A stretch of DNA of 19,497 bases. It comes from DATILI01 sp035476635 (GTDB lineage: Bacteria; Pseudomonadota; Gammaproteobacteria; Burkholderiales; Burkholderiaceae_C). The translations under genes were made by a program, and so were the position numbers. The stretch is from positions 1 to 19,497 of the forward strand of contig DATILI010000334.1 of the NCBI GenBank assembly GCA_035476635.1. The letters are read 5' to 3'. Shown in pieces: positions 14,174 through 19,497 of this stretch. Under the pieces are notes generated by a model. The model was not told where the DNA came from and made no database searches. It was given only the letters and a program-made list of their open reading frames with translations. Numbering within the stretch: position 1 is the stretch's first letter; each line of letters opens with the position of its first letter.

Positions 14174-16198
14174 ATGGAAACAAGGAACCTCAGGAACATC
14201 GGCATCATCGCGCACGTGGATGCCGGCAAGACCACCACCAGCGAGCGCATCCTCTTCTACACGGGCGAGAACTACCGCCTGGGCGAGGTGCATGACGGCA
14301 CCGCGACCATGGACTTCGACCCGCAGGAGCAGGCGCGCGGCATCACCATCAACAGCGCGGCGACCACCGTGTTCTGGAACGGCACGCAGATCAACCTGAT
14401 CGACACACCCGGTCACATCGATTTCAACATCGAAGTGAACCGTTCGCTGCGCGTGCTTGACGGCGCTGTCGTCGTGTTCGACGGTGTCGCCGGCGTGGAG
14501 CCGCAAACCGAAACCAACTGGCGCATGGCCGACAAGTACGGCGTACCGCGCATCGCGTTCGTCAACAAGATGGACCGCACGGGCGCGGACTTCCTGCGCG
14601 TGGTGGAGATGATCGGCCAGCGCCTGGACGTCAAACCCCTGGTGCTGCAGTTGCCCGTGGGCGCTGAAAGCACGTTCCGCGGCGTGATCGACCTGGTCGA
14701 ACCGCGGGCGCTCGTCTGGTCCAATGGCGACGCCGCGCCGCCCGTGGTACAGCCCATTCCTGAGGATTTGGCCGCGCAGGCCGACCTGTGGCGCAGGCGT
14801 TTGATCGAAACCGCCCTGGACCAGGACGACGCGCTGCTGGGCCGTTACCTGGACGGCCAGGCGCCCTCGACCGACGAATTGCGCCGCTGCATCCGCCGCG
14901 GCACGCTTGGCGGTGCATTCGTTCCGGTGCTGCTCGGCGCAGCCTTCAAGAACAAGGGCGTCGAGCCACTGCTGGACGCGGTCGTGGCCTACCTGCCCGC
15001 GCCCGAGGAAGTCGCGCGCGAAGACGTCGCTGCCGACCCCGCCGGCCCGTTCGCGGCGCTGGCCTTCAAGGTGGTGCACGACGACCATGGCGCGCTGACC
15101 TTCTTGCGCGTGTACCGCGGGCGGATCGAAGCGGGCTCGGCAATGCTCAACACCGCCACCGGCAAGCGCGAGCGCGTCTCGCGCATCTATGAGATGCATG
15201 CGAACCGCAAGCAGGACCTGAGGTCCGCGCGCGCGGGCGACATCGTCGCCGTATCCGGGTTGCGGGCGACCACAACCGGGCAGACGCTGACCGACCCCAT
15301 CCATCCCCTGGTGCTGGAGGAAATCGTCTCGCCCGAGCCGGTCATCGAGATCGCCGTGGAGCCAAAGACGCAGGCAGACCAGCAAAACCTGCTCAAGGGC
15401 TTGCATGTTCTGGTCGAGGAAGACCCCAGCCTGCACCTGCGGCAGGATGCCGACACCGGCCAGACCTTGCTGTCGGGCATGGGTGAATTGCAGCTCGAAG
15501 TGACGCTGGAGAAGCTGCGCACGCGCTTCAAGGTCGAAGTCAACGTCGGCAAGCCCCAGGTGGCCTACCGCGAAACCTTGACGGCGCCGGCGCAGGTGCG
15601 CCACGTGCACAAGAAGCAAAGCGGCGGGCCCGGCCAGTTCGCCGATGTCGCGCTGCGCGTGGAGCCGCTGGAACGCGGCACCGGCATCGTGTTCGAAAGC
15701 CGCATCACGGGCGGCGCGATCCCGCGCGAGTTCATTCCGGCGGTGGAAGCCGGCGTGCGGCGCGCGGCGCAGAGCGGCGTGCGGGCGGGCTTCCCGCTGG
15801 TGGACTTCAAGGCGATCCTGGAAGACGGCAGTTTCCACGAGCGCGACTCGTCGACGATGAGCTTCGAGACCGCGGGCGCGGCGGCACTGCGCGAGGCTGC
15901 GGCCCGGGCGGCGCCGGTGCTGATCGAGCCCGTGATGGCCGTGGAAGCGATCACGCCCGGCGACCATGTAGGCGACGTGATCGGCGACATCAACCGCCGG
16001 CGCGGCTCGGTGCGGGATCAGGAAACGCGCGGCAGCGCGGCCGTGATCCAGGCGCACGTGCCGCTGCAGGAGATGTTTGGCTACATCGGCCAGCTGCGCG
16101 CGCTCACTTCGGGCCGCGCCAGCTTCACCATGCAATTCGACCATTACGCGGTGCTGCCCGAGCGGATGGCCGCGGCCCTGGGCGCACGTGCAGCTTGA
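14174..16198 (+). CDS. Elongation factor G paralog (translational GTPase)
   Basis: A 674-residue five-domain EF-G homologue. The GTPase domain has G1 AHVDAGKT (13-20), G2 RGITI (55-59), G3 DTPGH (77-81) and G4 NKMD (131-134). Domain II follows at about 285-375, domain III at 386-460 (LSGMGELQLEV), domain IV at 461-580 with the tip FHERDSS (H555, probable counterpart of the translocation histidine of EF-G), and domain V with GDVIGDINRRRG. QEQARG replaces the usual QEQERG of EF-G, and the N-terminus is about ten residues shorter than E. coli EF-G. No rpsL, rpsG or tuf adjoins it, so it is a second copy and not the str-operon fusA. Motifs are closer to EF-G than to TetM-type protection proteins. 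Translocation, recycling or stress and antibiotic rescue are all possible. No Shine-Dalgarno sequence is visible. Confidence 0.88.
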   Translation: METRNLRNIGIIAHVDAGKTTTSERILFYTGENYRLGEVHDGTATMDFDPQEQARGITINSAATTVFWNGTQINLIDTPGHIDFNIEVNRSLRVLDGAVVVFDGVAGVEPQTETNWRMADKYGVPRIAFVNKMDRTGADFLRVVEMIGQRLDVKPLVLQLPVGAESTFRGVIDLVEPRALVWSNGDAAPPVVQPIPEDLAAQADLWRRRLIETALDQDDALLGRYLDGQAPSTDELRRCIRRGTLGGAFVPVLLGAAFKNKGVEPLLDAVVAYLPAPEEVAREDVAADPAGPFAALAFKVVHDDHGALTFLRVYRGRIEAGSAMLNTATGKRERVSRIYEMHANRKQDLRSARAGDIVAVSGLRATTTGQTLTDPIHPLVLEEIVSPEPVIEIAVEPKTQADQQNLLKGLHVLVEEDPSLHLRQDADTGQTLLSGMGELQLEVTLEKLRTRFKVEVNVGKPQVAYRETLTAPAQVRHVHKKQSGGPGQFADVALRVEPLERGTGIVFESRITGGAIPREFIPAVEAGVRRAAQSGVRAGFPLVDFKAILEDGSFHERDSSTMSFETAGAAALREAAARAAPVLIEPVMAVEAITPGDHVGDVIGDINRRRGSVRDQETRGSAAVIQAHVPLQEMFGYIGQLRALTSGRASFTMQFDHYAVLPERMAAALGARAA

Positions 16199-16208
16199 CG
16201 CGCAACGC

Positions 16209-16236
16209 AAAACGGGCACTTCGGTGCCCGTTTTTT
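16209..16236 (+). terminator. Rho-independent terminator after the EF-G paralog
   Basis: AAAACGGGCAC-TTCG-GTGCCCGTTTT forms an 11-bp stem with a UUCG tetraloop, followed by further T residues. It begins 11 bp after the stop codon. Because its 5' flank is A-rich it may also terminate the convergent DUF3579 transcript. Confidence 0.93.
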
Positions 16237-16258
16237 CTTGGGGGGGAAGCCGCGAGCC

Positions 16259-16576
16259 CTAGCTTTTTGGAGGATCGGGAACCAGGCAAGCCTCTGCAAT
16301 CTGCAGGTCATTGTCTTTCGCGAAGTTCAGGCAAAAGTCCCAGGCCATGGGCTCGGCGTCGCGCAGGTCGCGATGCACCACAACGCATTTGACGCCATTG
16401 AGCGTGGTCGGGATGCACCAGGGCGAGTAACTCAGGTGGCTGCCGGGCTGCGCGCCGCCGGGGCGGAACGAACTCATCACGCCAGCCAGGCGCTCGGCCC
16501 AATCGCTGGGCCGGAAGGTCTTGCCGTCCCGGGTAATTCCCTGGATGAAGACTTCTTTGGTGCTGGGTGAAACCAT
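16259..16576 (-). CDS. DUF3579 family protein
   Basis: A 105-residue small soluble protein that I recognise as DUF3579, a family largely confined to Betaproteobacteria. Typical segments are FIQGITRDGKTFRPSDWAERL near the N-terminus, the middle SYSPWCIPTTLNGVKCVVV, and PMAWDFCLNFAKDNDL near the C-terminus. Its function is unknown; I recall it commonly lying next to arginine genes. I chose the ATG at 16576; a GTG at 16588 would add four residues. It is divergent from argD across a 207-bp region with a TATAAT box and palindromes, and convergent with the EF-G paralog. Confidence 0.87.
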   Translation of the reverse strand: MVSPSTKEVFIQGITRDGKTFRPSDWAERLAGVMSSFRPGGAQPGSHLSYSPWCIPTTLNGVKCVVVHRDLRDAEPMAWDFCLNFAKDNDLQIAEACLVPDPPKS

Positions 16577-16640
16577 CGATCGCGGCACTCTCTAAGAAAA
16601 AAGCAGCCCTCGGGATCACCGGTTGCTGCATTGCACAAGT

Positions 16641-16658
16641 ATTATATCTTATATAAGA
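16641..16658 (-). promoter_or_regulatory. DUF3579 promoter -10 with overlapping AT-rich palindrome
   Basis: The minus strand has a perfect TATAAT (16646-16641) directly abutting the perfect 12-bp palindrome TCTTATATAAGA (16647-16658). The palindrome fills much of the -10/-35 spacer, a classic operator position. No -35 match is visible. I cannot name the regulator. The transcript would have a leader of about 60 nt before the DUF3579 start. Confidence 0.5.
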
Positions 16659-16673
16659 CCTGGCAGCGCCAGG
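16659..16673. repeat. GC-rich inverted repeat CCTGGC-AGC-GCCAGG
   Basis: A perfect 6-bp inverted repeat with a 3-nt centre lies immediately next to the AT-rich palindrome, where the -35 region of the DUF3579 promoter should be. No T-run follows on either strand, so it is not a terminator. It may be a second operator half or a chance GC palindrome. Confidence 0.4.
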
Positions 16674-16725
16674 CACGCATCGCTGTAATGCGGAATTGTC
16701 ACCAAAAGCATGCAATCTCTGCGCC

Positions 16726-16763
16726 TAAAATCGCGTTTCAACGGCTCAACTTTCGTTGAGCCG
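16726..16763 (+). promoter_or_regulatory. Probable argD -10 box and 5'-end hairpin
   Basis: CCTAAAATCG contains TAAAAT (16726-16731), 5 of 6 matches to TATAAT, with no clear -35. Transcription would start near 16738. Immediately after, CGGCTCAAC-TTTC-GTTGAGCCG (16742-16763) forms a perfect 9-bp hairpin, followed by CTTCATTTTT and the GGAG ribosome-binding site. The mRNA would therefore begin with a stable stem-loop. It could protect the 5' end, or act as a weak attenuator. Confidence 0.5.
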
Positions 16764-16783
16764 CTTCATTTTTGGAGATCTGC

Positions 16784-17980
16784 ATGACCGCATTCATCGA
16801 GGCAAGTTCACCCCACACCATGAACACGTACGGCCGCGTGCCGATTGCGCTGTCGCACGGCCAGGGTGTCCGCGTCTGGGATGTGAACGGCAAGCAATAC
16901 CTGGATGCCCTGGGCGGCATTGCGGTCAATACGCTGGGGCACAACCATCCCAAGCTGGTGCCCGCCTTGCAGGACCAGATCGGCAAGATCATCCACAGCT
17001 CCAACTATTACCACGTGCCCAACCAGGAAAAGCTGGCAGCCAAGCTGGTGGAGCTGTCCGGCCTGACCAATGCCTTTTTCTGCTGCACCGGCCTGGAAGC
17101 CAATGAGGCGGCCCTGAAGCTCGCGCGCAAATTCGGCCACGACAAGGGCATCGAGAAGCCGCAGATCGTGGTCTACGAGAAAGCCTTTCACGGCCGCAGC
17201 ATCGCCACGCTGTCGGCCACCGGCAACGAAAAAGTCCAAAAGGGCTTCGGCCCGCTGGTCGAGGGCTTCATTCGCGTACCGCTGAATGACATCGAAGCGC
17301 TGAAGCAGGCCACCGAGGGCAACAAGGACGTCGTCGCGGTATTTTTCGAAACCATTCAGGGCGAAGGCGGCGTGAACCCGACACGCATCGACTATCTGCA
17401 GCAAGTACGCAAGCTGTGCGACGAGCGCGACTGGCTCCTGATGATCGACGAAGTGCAGTGCGGCATGGGCCGTACCGGCAAGTGGTTCGCGCACCAGTGG
17501 GCCGGAATCAAACCCGACGTCATGCCGCTGGCCAAGGGGCTGGGTTCGGGCGTCCCGGTCGGCGCAGTGGTCGCCGGCCCCAAGGCGGCCAACATCTTCC
17601 AGCCGGGCAACCACGGCACTACCTTCGGCGGCAATCCCCTGGCCATGCGTGCCGGCGTCGAGACCATCCGCATCATGGAAGAAGACGGCCTGCTGGAAAA
17701 CGCGGCCAAGGTTGGTGCGCACCTGCGGCAGTCGCTGCAAGGCGCGTTCGAAGGCCAGGCCGGCGTGACGGAAATCCGCGGCCAGGGCCTGATGATCGGC
17801 ATCGAGCTGGCCAAGCCCTGCAGCGTGCTGACCACCCGCGCGGCCGAGGCCGGCCTCCTGATCAGCGTCACGGCGGACAACGTGATCCGCCTCGTCCCGC
17901 CGCTGATCATCACGGCCGCCGAGGCCGATGAAGTGGTCAGCATCCTGGCGCCGCTGGTCAAGCAGTTTCTCGCGGAATGA
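16784..17980 (+). CDS. argD: Acetylornithine aminotransferase
   Basis: ArgD is a class III PLP aminotransferase that converts N-acetylglutamate semialdehyde to N-acetylornithine; it may also serve the succinyl-DAP step of lysine synthesis. The 398-residue protein shows LDALGGIAVNTLGHNHP at 40-56, FHGRSIATLSATGN at 135-148, the PLP-contacting aspartate in LMIDEVQCGMGRTG (219-232), the Schiff-base lysine K251 in PLAKGLGSGVPVGA, and HGTTFGGNPLA at 277-287. An unusual point is CCTGLEANEA at 100-109, where NSG(A/T)EANEA is usual. The ATG at 16784 has GGAG at 6-nt spacing. Its stop overlaps the first possible argF ATG by ATGA. Confidence 0.93.
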   Translation: MTAFIEASSPHTMNTYGRVPIALSHGQGVRVWDVNGKQYLDALGGIAVNTLGHNHPKLVPALQDQIGKIIHSSNYYHVPNQEKLAAKLVELSGLTNAFFCCTGLEANEAALKLARKFGHDKGIEKPQIVVYEKAFHGRSIATLSATGNEKVQKGFGPLVEGFIRVPLNDIEALKQATEGNKDVVAVFFETIQGEGGVNPTRIDYLQQVRKLCDERDWLLMIDEVQCGMGRTGKWFAHQWAGIKPDVMPLAKGLGSGVPVGAVVAGPKAANIFQPGNHGTTFGGNPLAMRAGVETIRIMEEDGLLENAAKVGAHLRQSLQGAFEGQAGVTEIRGQGLMIGIELAKPCSVLTTRAAEAGLLISVTADNVIRLVPPLIITAAEADEVVSILAPLVKQFLAE

Positions 17981-17991
17981 ACGGTGCGGAT

Positions 17992-18933
17992 ATGAAGCAC
18001 TACCTGCAGTTCAGCGACCTCTCGGCCGACGAGTACGCCTACCTGTTCGCGCGCGCGGCACTCATCAAGAAGAAATTCAAGGCCTACGAGAAGCACCACT
18101 CGCTGGTCGACCGTACGCTGGCGATGATTTTCGAGAAGGCCTCCACGCGCACCCGCGTGAGCTTCGAGGCGGGCATGTACCAGATGGGCGGCAGCGTGGT
18201 GCACCTGACCACCGGCGACAGCCAGCTGGGCCGCGCCGAACCGATCGAGGACAGCGCCAAGGTGATCAGCCGCATGGTCGACCTGGTGATGATCCGCACC
18301 TTCGGCCAGGACAAGATCGAGCGCTTCGCGCAGCACTCGCGCGTGCCGGTGATCAACGGCCTGACCAACGAGTTCCACCCGTGCCAGATCCTGGCCGACC
18401 TGTTCACGCTGCTGGAGCACCGCGGCGCCAACGCCGACGGCTTGCCCGATCCGGCGTACCTGAAGGGCAAGGTCGTGGCGTGGGTCGGCGACGGCAACAA
18501 CATGGCCAACACCTGGCTGCAAGCCGCCGACCTGCTGGGCTTCACGGTGCACCTGAGCACGCCTTCGGGCTATGAGGTGGACCAGGCCATCGCCGGCATT
18601 CGCAGCAGCCAGAGCTACAAGGTCTTCAAGGACCCGATGGACGCTTGCCGAGGCGCCGACCTGGTGACCACCGACGTGTGGACCAGCATGGGCTACGAGG
18701 CCGAGAACGAGGCGCGCCGCAAGGCCTTCGCCGACTGGTGCGTCGACGCCGACATGATGCGGGTGGCCAAGCCCGATGCGCTCTTCATGCACTGCCTTCC
18801 CGCCCACCGCGGCGAAGAAGTCGAAGCCGACGTGATCGACGGCCCTCAGTCCGTGGTGTGGGACGAAGCCGAGAACCGCATGCACGCGCAGAAGGCGCTG
18901 ATGGAATACCTGCTGCTGGGCAAAGTCGTCTGA
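17992..18933 (+). CDS. argF: Ornithine carbamoyltransferase
   Basis: ArgF condenses ornithine with carbamoyl phosphate to give citrulline in arginine synthesis; it normally acts as a cytoplasmic trimer. The 313-residue product carries the carbamoyl-phosphate loop STRTR at 51-55, HPCQ at 129-132 and the ornithine-binding HCLPAHRGEE at 267-276, all intact. I chose the ATG at 17992 (MKHYLQF), where homology begins; the ATG at 17977 overlaps the argD stop and would add five residues. It forms an operon with argD. argG, often next in this order, is not in the window. Confidence 0.94.
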   Translation: MKHYLQFSDLSADEYAYLFARAALIKKKFKAYEKHHSLVDRTLAMIFEKASTRTRVSFEAGMYQMGGSVVHLTTGDSQLGRAEPIEDSAKVISRMVDLVMIRTFGQDKIERFAQHSRVPVINGLTNEFHPCQILADLFTLLEHRGANADGLPDPAYLKGKVVAWVGDGNNMANTWLQAADLLGFTVHLSTPSGYEVDQAIAGIRSSQSYKVFKDPMDACRGADLVTTDVWTSMGYEAENEARRKAFADWCVDADMMRVAKPDALFMHCLPAHRGEEVEADVIDGPQSVVWDEAENRMHAQKALMEYLLLGKVV

Positions 18934-18937
18934 GGCT

Positions 18938-18968
18938 GTCATTGCGGGCTGGATCCGCAATCCATGAC
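18938..18968. repeat. REP-like palindrome 4 bp after argF
   Basis: ATTGCGG-N7-CCGCAAT (18941-18961) is a perfect 7-bp inverted repeat, framed by GTCAT (18938) and ATGAC (18964). The GTCATTGCG...GCAATCC layout resembles a dispersed palindromic repeat family found in many proteobacterial genomes. The first T-run (TTTTT at 18975) is 13 nt beyond the stem, too far for a standard terminator, although it may still protect the argF mRNA 3' end. Confidence 0.5.
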
Positions 18969-18997
18969 CCTGTGTTTTTGTGCTCGTAGGCCGCGGG

Positions 18998-19113
18998 GCG
19001 AAGCTGTGCGTGGGCGGGCTGCGGCGCGATGGCTACGGCGTTCGGCTTCGGTGCTTCACACCTCCAGCCGAATCCCTTGCGCCGGGAGACCCCGCGACCC
19101 GCGCGAAAAAACT
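18998..19113 (-). repeat. Intergenic repeat, copy A
   Basis: Its terminal 32 bp (18998-19029) matches the reverse complement of 19220-19251 in copy B with a single mismatch. Near the other end, GGGTCGCGGGGTC and CGCAAG are also shared with B in the same order, so A is a diverged, oppositely oriented copy. It lacks the GAGCATGAAACG-plus-hairpin module present in B and C. Instead it has its own stem TTCGGCT/AGCCGAA at 19041-19072. No gene is credible here. Confidence 0.65.
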
Positions 19114-19131
19114 CCCTGTGCTTCGCTCCGG

Positions 19132-19251
19132 TCAAACAGTTTTCGCGAGCATGAAACGATCGCACGGCTAAAGCCGTGCGGGGTCGCGGGGTCACCCGCC
19201 GCAAGCGCCTGTGCTTTATTCGCGCCGCAGCCCGCCCATGCACAGCTTCGC
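19132..19251 (+). repeat. Intergenic repeat, copy B
   Basis: Ordered modules are TCAAACAG, then CGCGAGCATGAAACGATCGC (19144-19163), the hairpin CGCACGGC-TAAA-GCCGTGCG (19161-19180), a 24-bp block at 19205-19228 (core CTGTGCTTTATTCGCG), and the 32-bp terminal block at 19220-19251. The 24-bp block is identical to copy C in reverse orientation. Reading frames crossing the block give a GANKAQA peptide in both B and C, which is an artefact of the repeat. Confidence 0.75.
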
Positions 19252-19375
19252 ATCACCATCGAGGGTGATCCACGAGTGGGTCCCGACGTTTCATGCTTCG
19301 TCACAGAGACCGCGGATCACCGCGGCCCTCTCACCACAACACCGCGCCTCACCGGTGGCACTCGACGGCCTCCCC

Positions 19376-19493
19376 GCAACGCCGTGCATGGCCGGGTCGC
19401 GGCGCGAATAAAGCACAGGCGCCCGCGGTGGACGGTCTTGCGGCCCAGCGTCGCTTGCGACGCGACCGTTTCATGCTCGCGGCACCTGTTTGA
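19376..19493 (-). repeat. Intergenic repeat, copy C
   Basis: Reverse-oriented copy of B. It has TCAAACAG (19486-19493), the 20-bp GAGCATGAAACG box (19462-19481) with one mismatch to B, a hairpin GCGTCGC-TT-GCGACGC (19448-19463), the identical 24-bp block (19399-19422) and a diverged terminal block (19376-19407; 6 mismatches in 32 by my count). The hairpin lies at the same relative place as in B but with a different, internally compensated stem. The copy may continue past the window edge. Confidence 0.72.
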
Positions 19494-19497
19494 GTCG

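Larger units (their letters stand above)
18934..19497. other. Gene-free region after argF
   Basis: This 564-bp stretch holds no ORF with a recognisable product or good ribosome-binding site. It contains the palindrome after argF, the three repeat copies A-C and a spacer of about 120 bp (19252-19375) with small palindromes such as TCACCATCGAGGGTGA (19253-19268), and CCGCGGATCACCGCGG (19310-19325). Confidence 0.7.

Noticed and set aside
14174..16198. Calling the EF-G paralog a TetM-type tetracycline resistance protein
   Set aside because: The motifs (ERILFYTGENYRLGEVHDG, QEQARGITI, FHERDSS) are those of EF-G; only the leader architecture recalls tet(M).
14159..16219. 686-codon open frame antisense to the EF-G paralog
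   Set aside because: A GC-bias shadow: Arg/His/Gly-rich, low complexity, no family motif, while the opposite strand encodes an intact EF-G.
16688..16759. 24-codon frame (including stop; MRNCHQKHAISAPK...) ending inside the argD hairpin, with Arg codons at the stem, as an arginine leader peptide
   Set aside because: No Shine-Dalgarno sequence, the likely argD -10 box lies inside it, the Arg codons are not clustered, and its stop codon is inside the hairpin, which does not fit the usual attenuation geometry.
17392..18960. 522-codon minus-strand frame over argD and argF
   Set aside because: Shadow frame crossing two well-supported enzymes; no recognisable domain or ribosome-binding site.
19056..19304. 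Small ORFs in the region after argF (several frames, some with a GANKAQA peptide)
   Set aside because: The shared peptide arises from the DNA repeat block in copies B and C; no ribosome-binding sites or recognisable products.
18998..19493. CRISPR array
   Set aside because: Repeats are few, long, alternate in orientation and lack regular spacers; no cas genes are present.

Overview
The window looks like a chromosomal segment of a high-GC betaproteobacterium, order Burkholderiales and most likely Comamonadaceae. This rests on gene order (rpsP-rimM-trmD; an AI-2E-type permease-hda-HAD hydrolase-pcnB-folK run; murJ divergent from rpsT; DUF3579 divergent from argD-argF) and on protein sequences I recognise. 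No database search was possible. Almost everything is housekeeping, and no CRISPR array, prophage, insertion sequence, tRNA or rRNA was seen.

Layout. 1-1048: the minus-strand rpsP-rimM-trmD operon (trmD cut by the window edge), with a TATAAT promoter and a short leader hairpin. 1049-2036: a plus-strand pair, a GNAT acetyltransferase and a TM2-like membrane protein. 2043-3711: a minus-strand phosphate operon, DUF47/PhoU-like followed by a Pit transporter, with a three-unit Pho-box-like array just upstream. 3806-6113: a DUF486 small membrane protein and a chemoreceptor. 6233-10764: a tightly packed minus-strand run (permease, hda, HAD phosphatase, pcnB, folK) with TTGA stop/start overlaps at two junctions. 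10860-13341: a SirB1-like protein and murJ. 13458-13772: rpsT on the plus strand, closed by a textbook terminator.

13955-16198 is the most interesting part. An unrecognised 46-codon ORF with a strong ribosome-binding site is followed by a 12-bp intrinsic terminator. The terminator ends about 24 nt before the start codon of a lone EF-G paralog that has no visible Shine-Dalgarno sequence. A second hairpin just upstream shares the terminator's 5' arm and could act as an antiterminator. This resembles translation-sensed transcription attenuation, as described for ribosome-protection genes such as tet(M), but here it would control an EF-G homologue. It is a hypothesis from structure only.

16259-18933: DUF3579 diverges from argD-argF, which encode two consecutive enzyme activities of arginine synthesis. 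The intergenic space holds an AT-rich perfect palindrome beside a TATAAT box, a GC palindrome, and a hairpin at the presumed 5' end of the argD mRNA. 18934-19497 has no credible gene. It contains a palindrome after argF and three related copies of an intergenic repeat in alternating orientation; two copies share a hairpin whose stem differs by compensatory changes.
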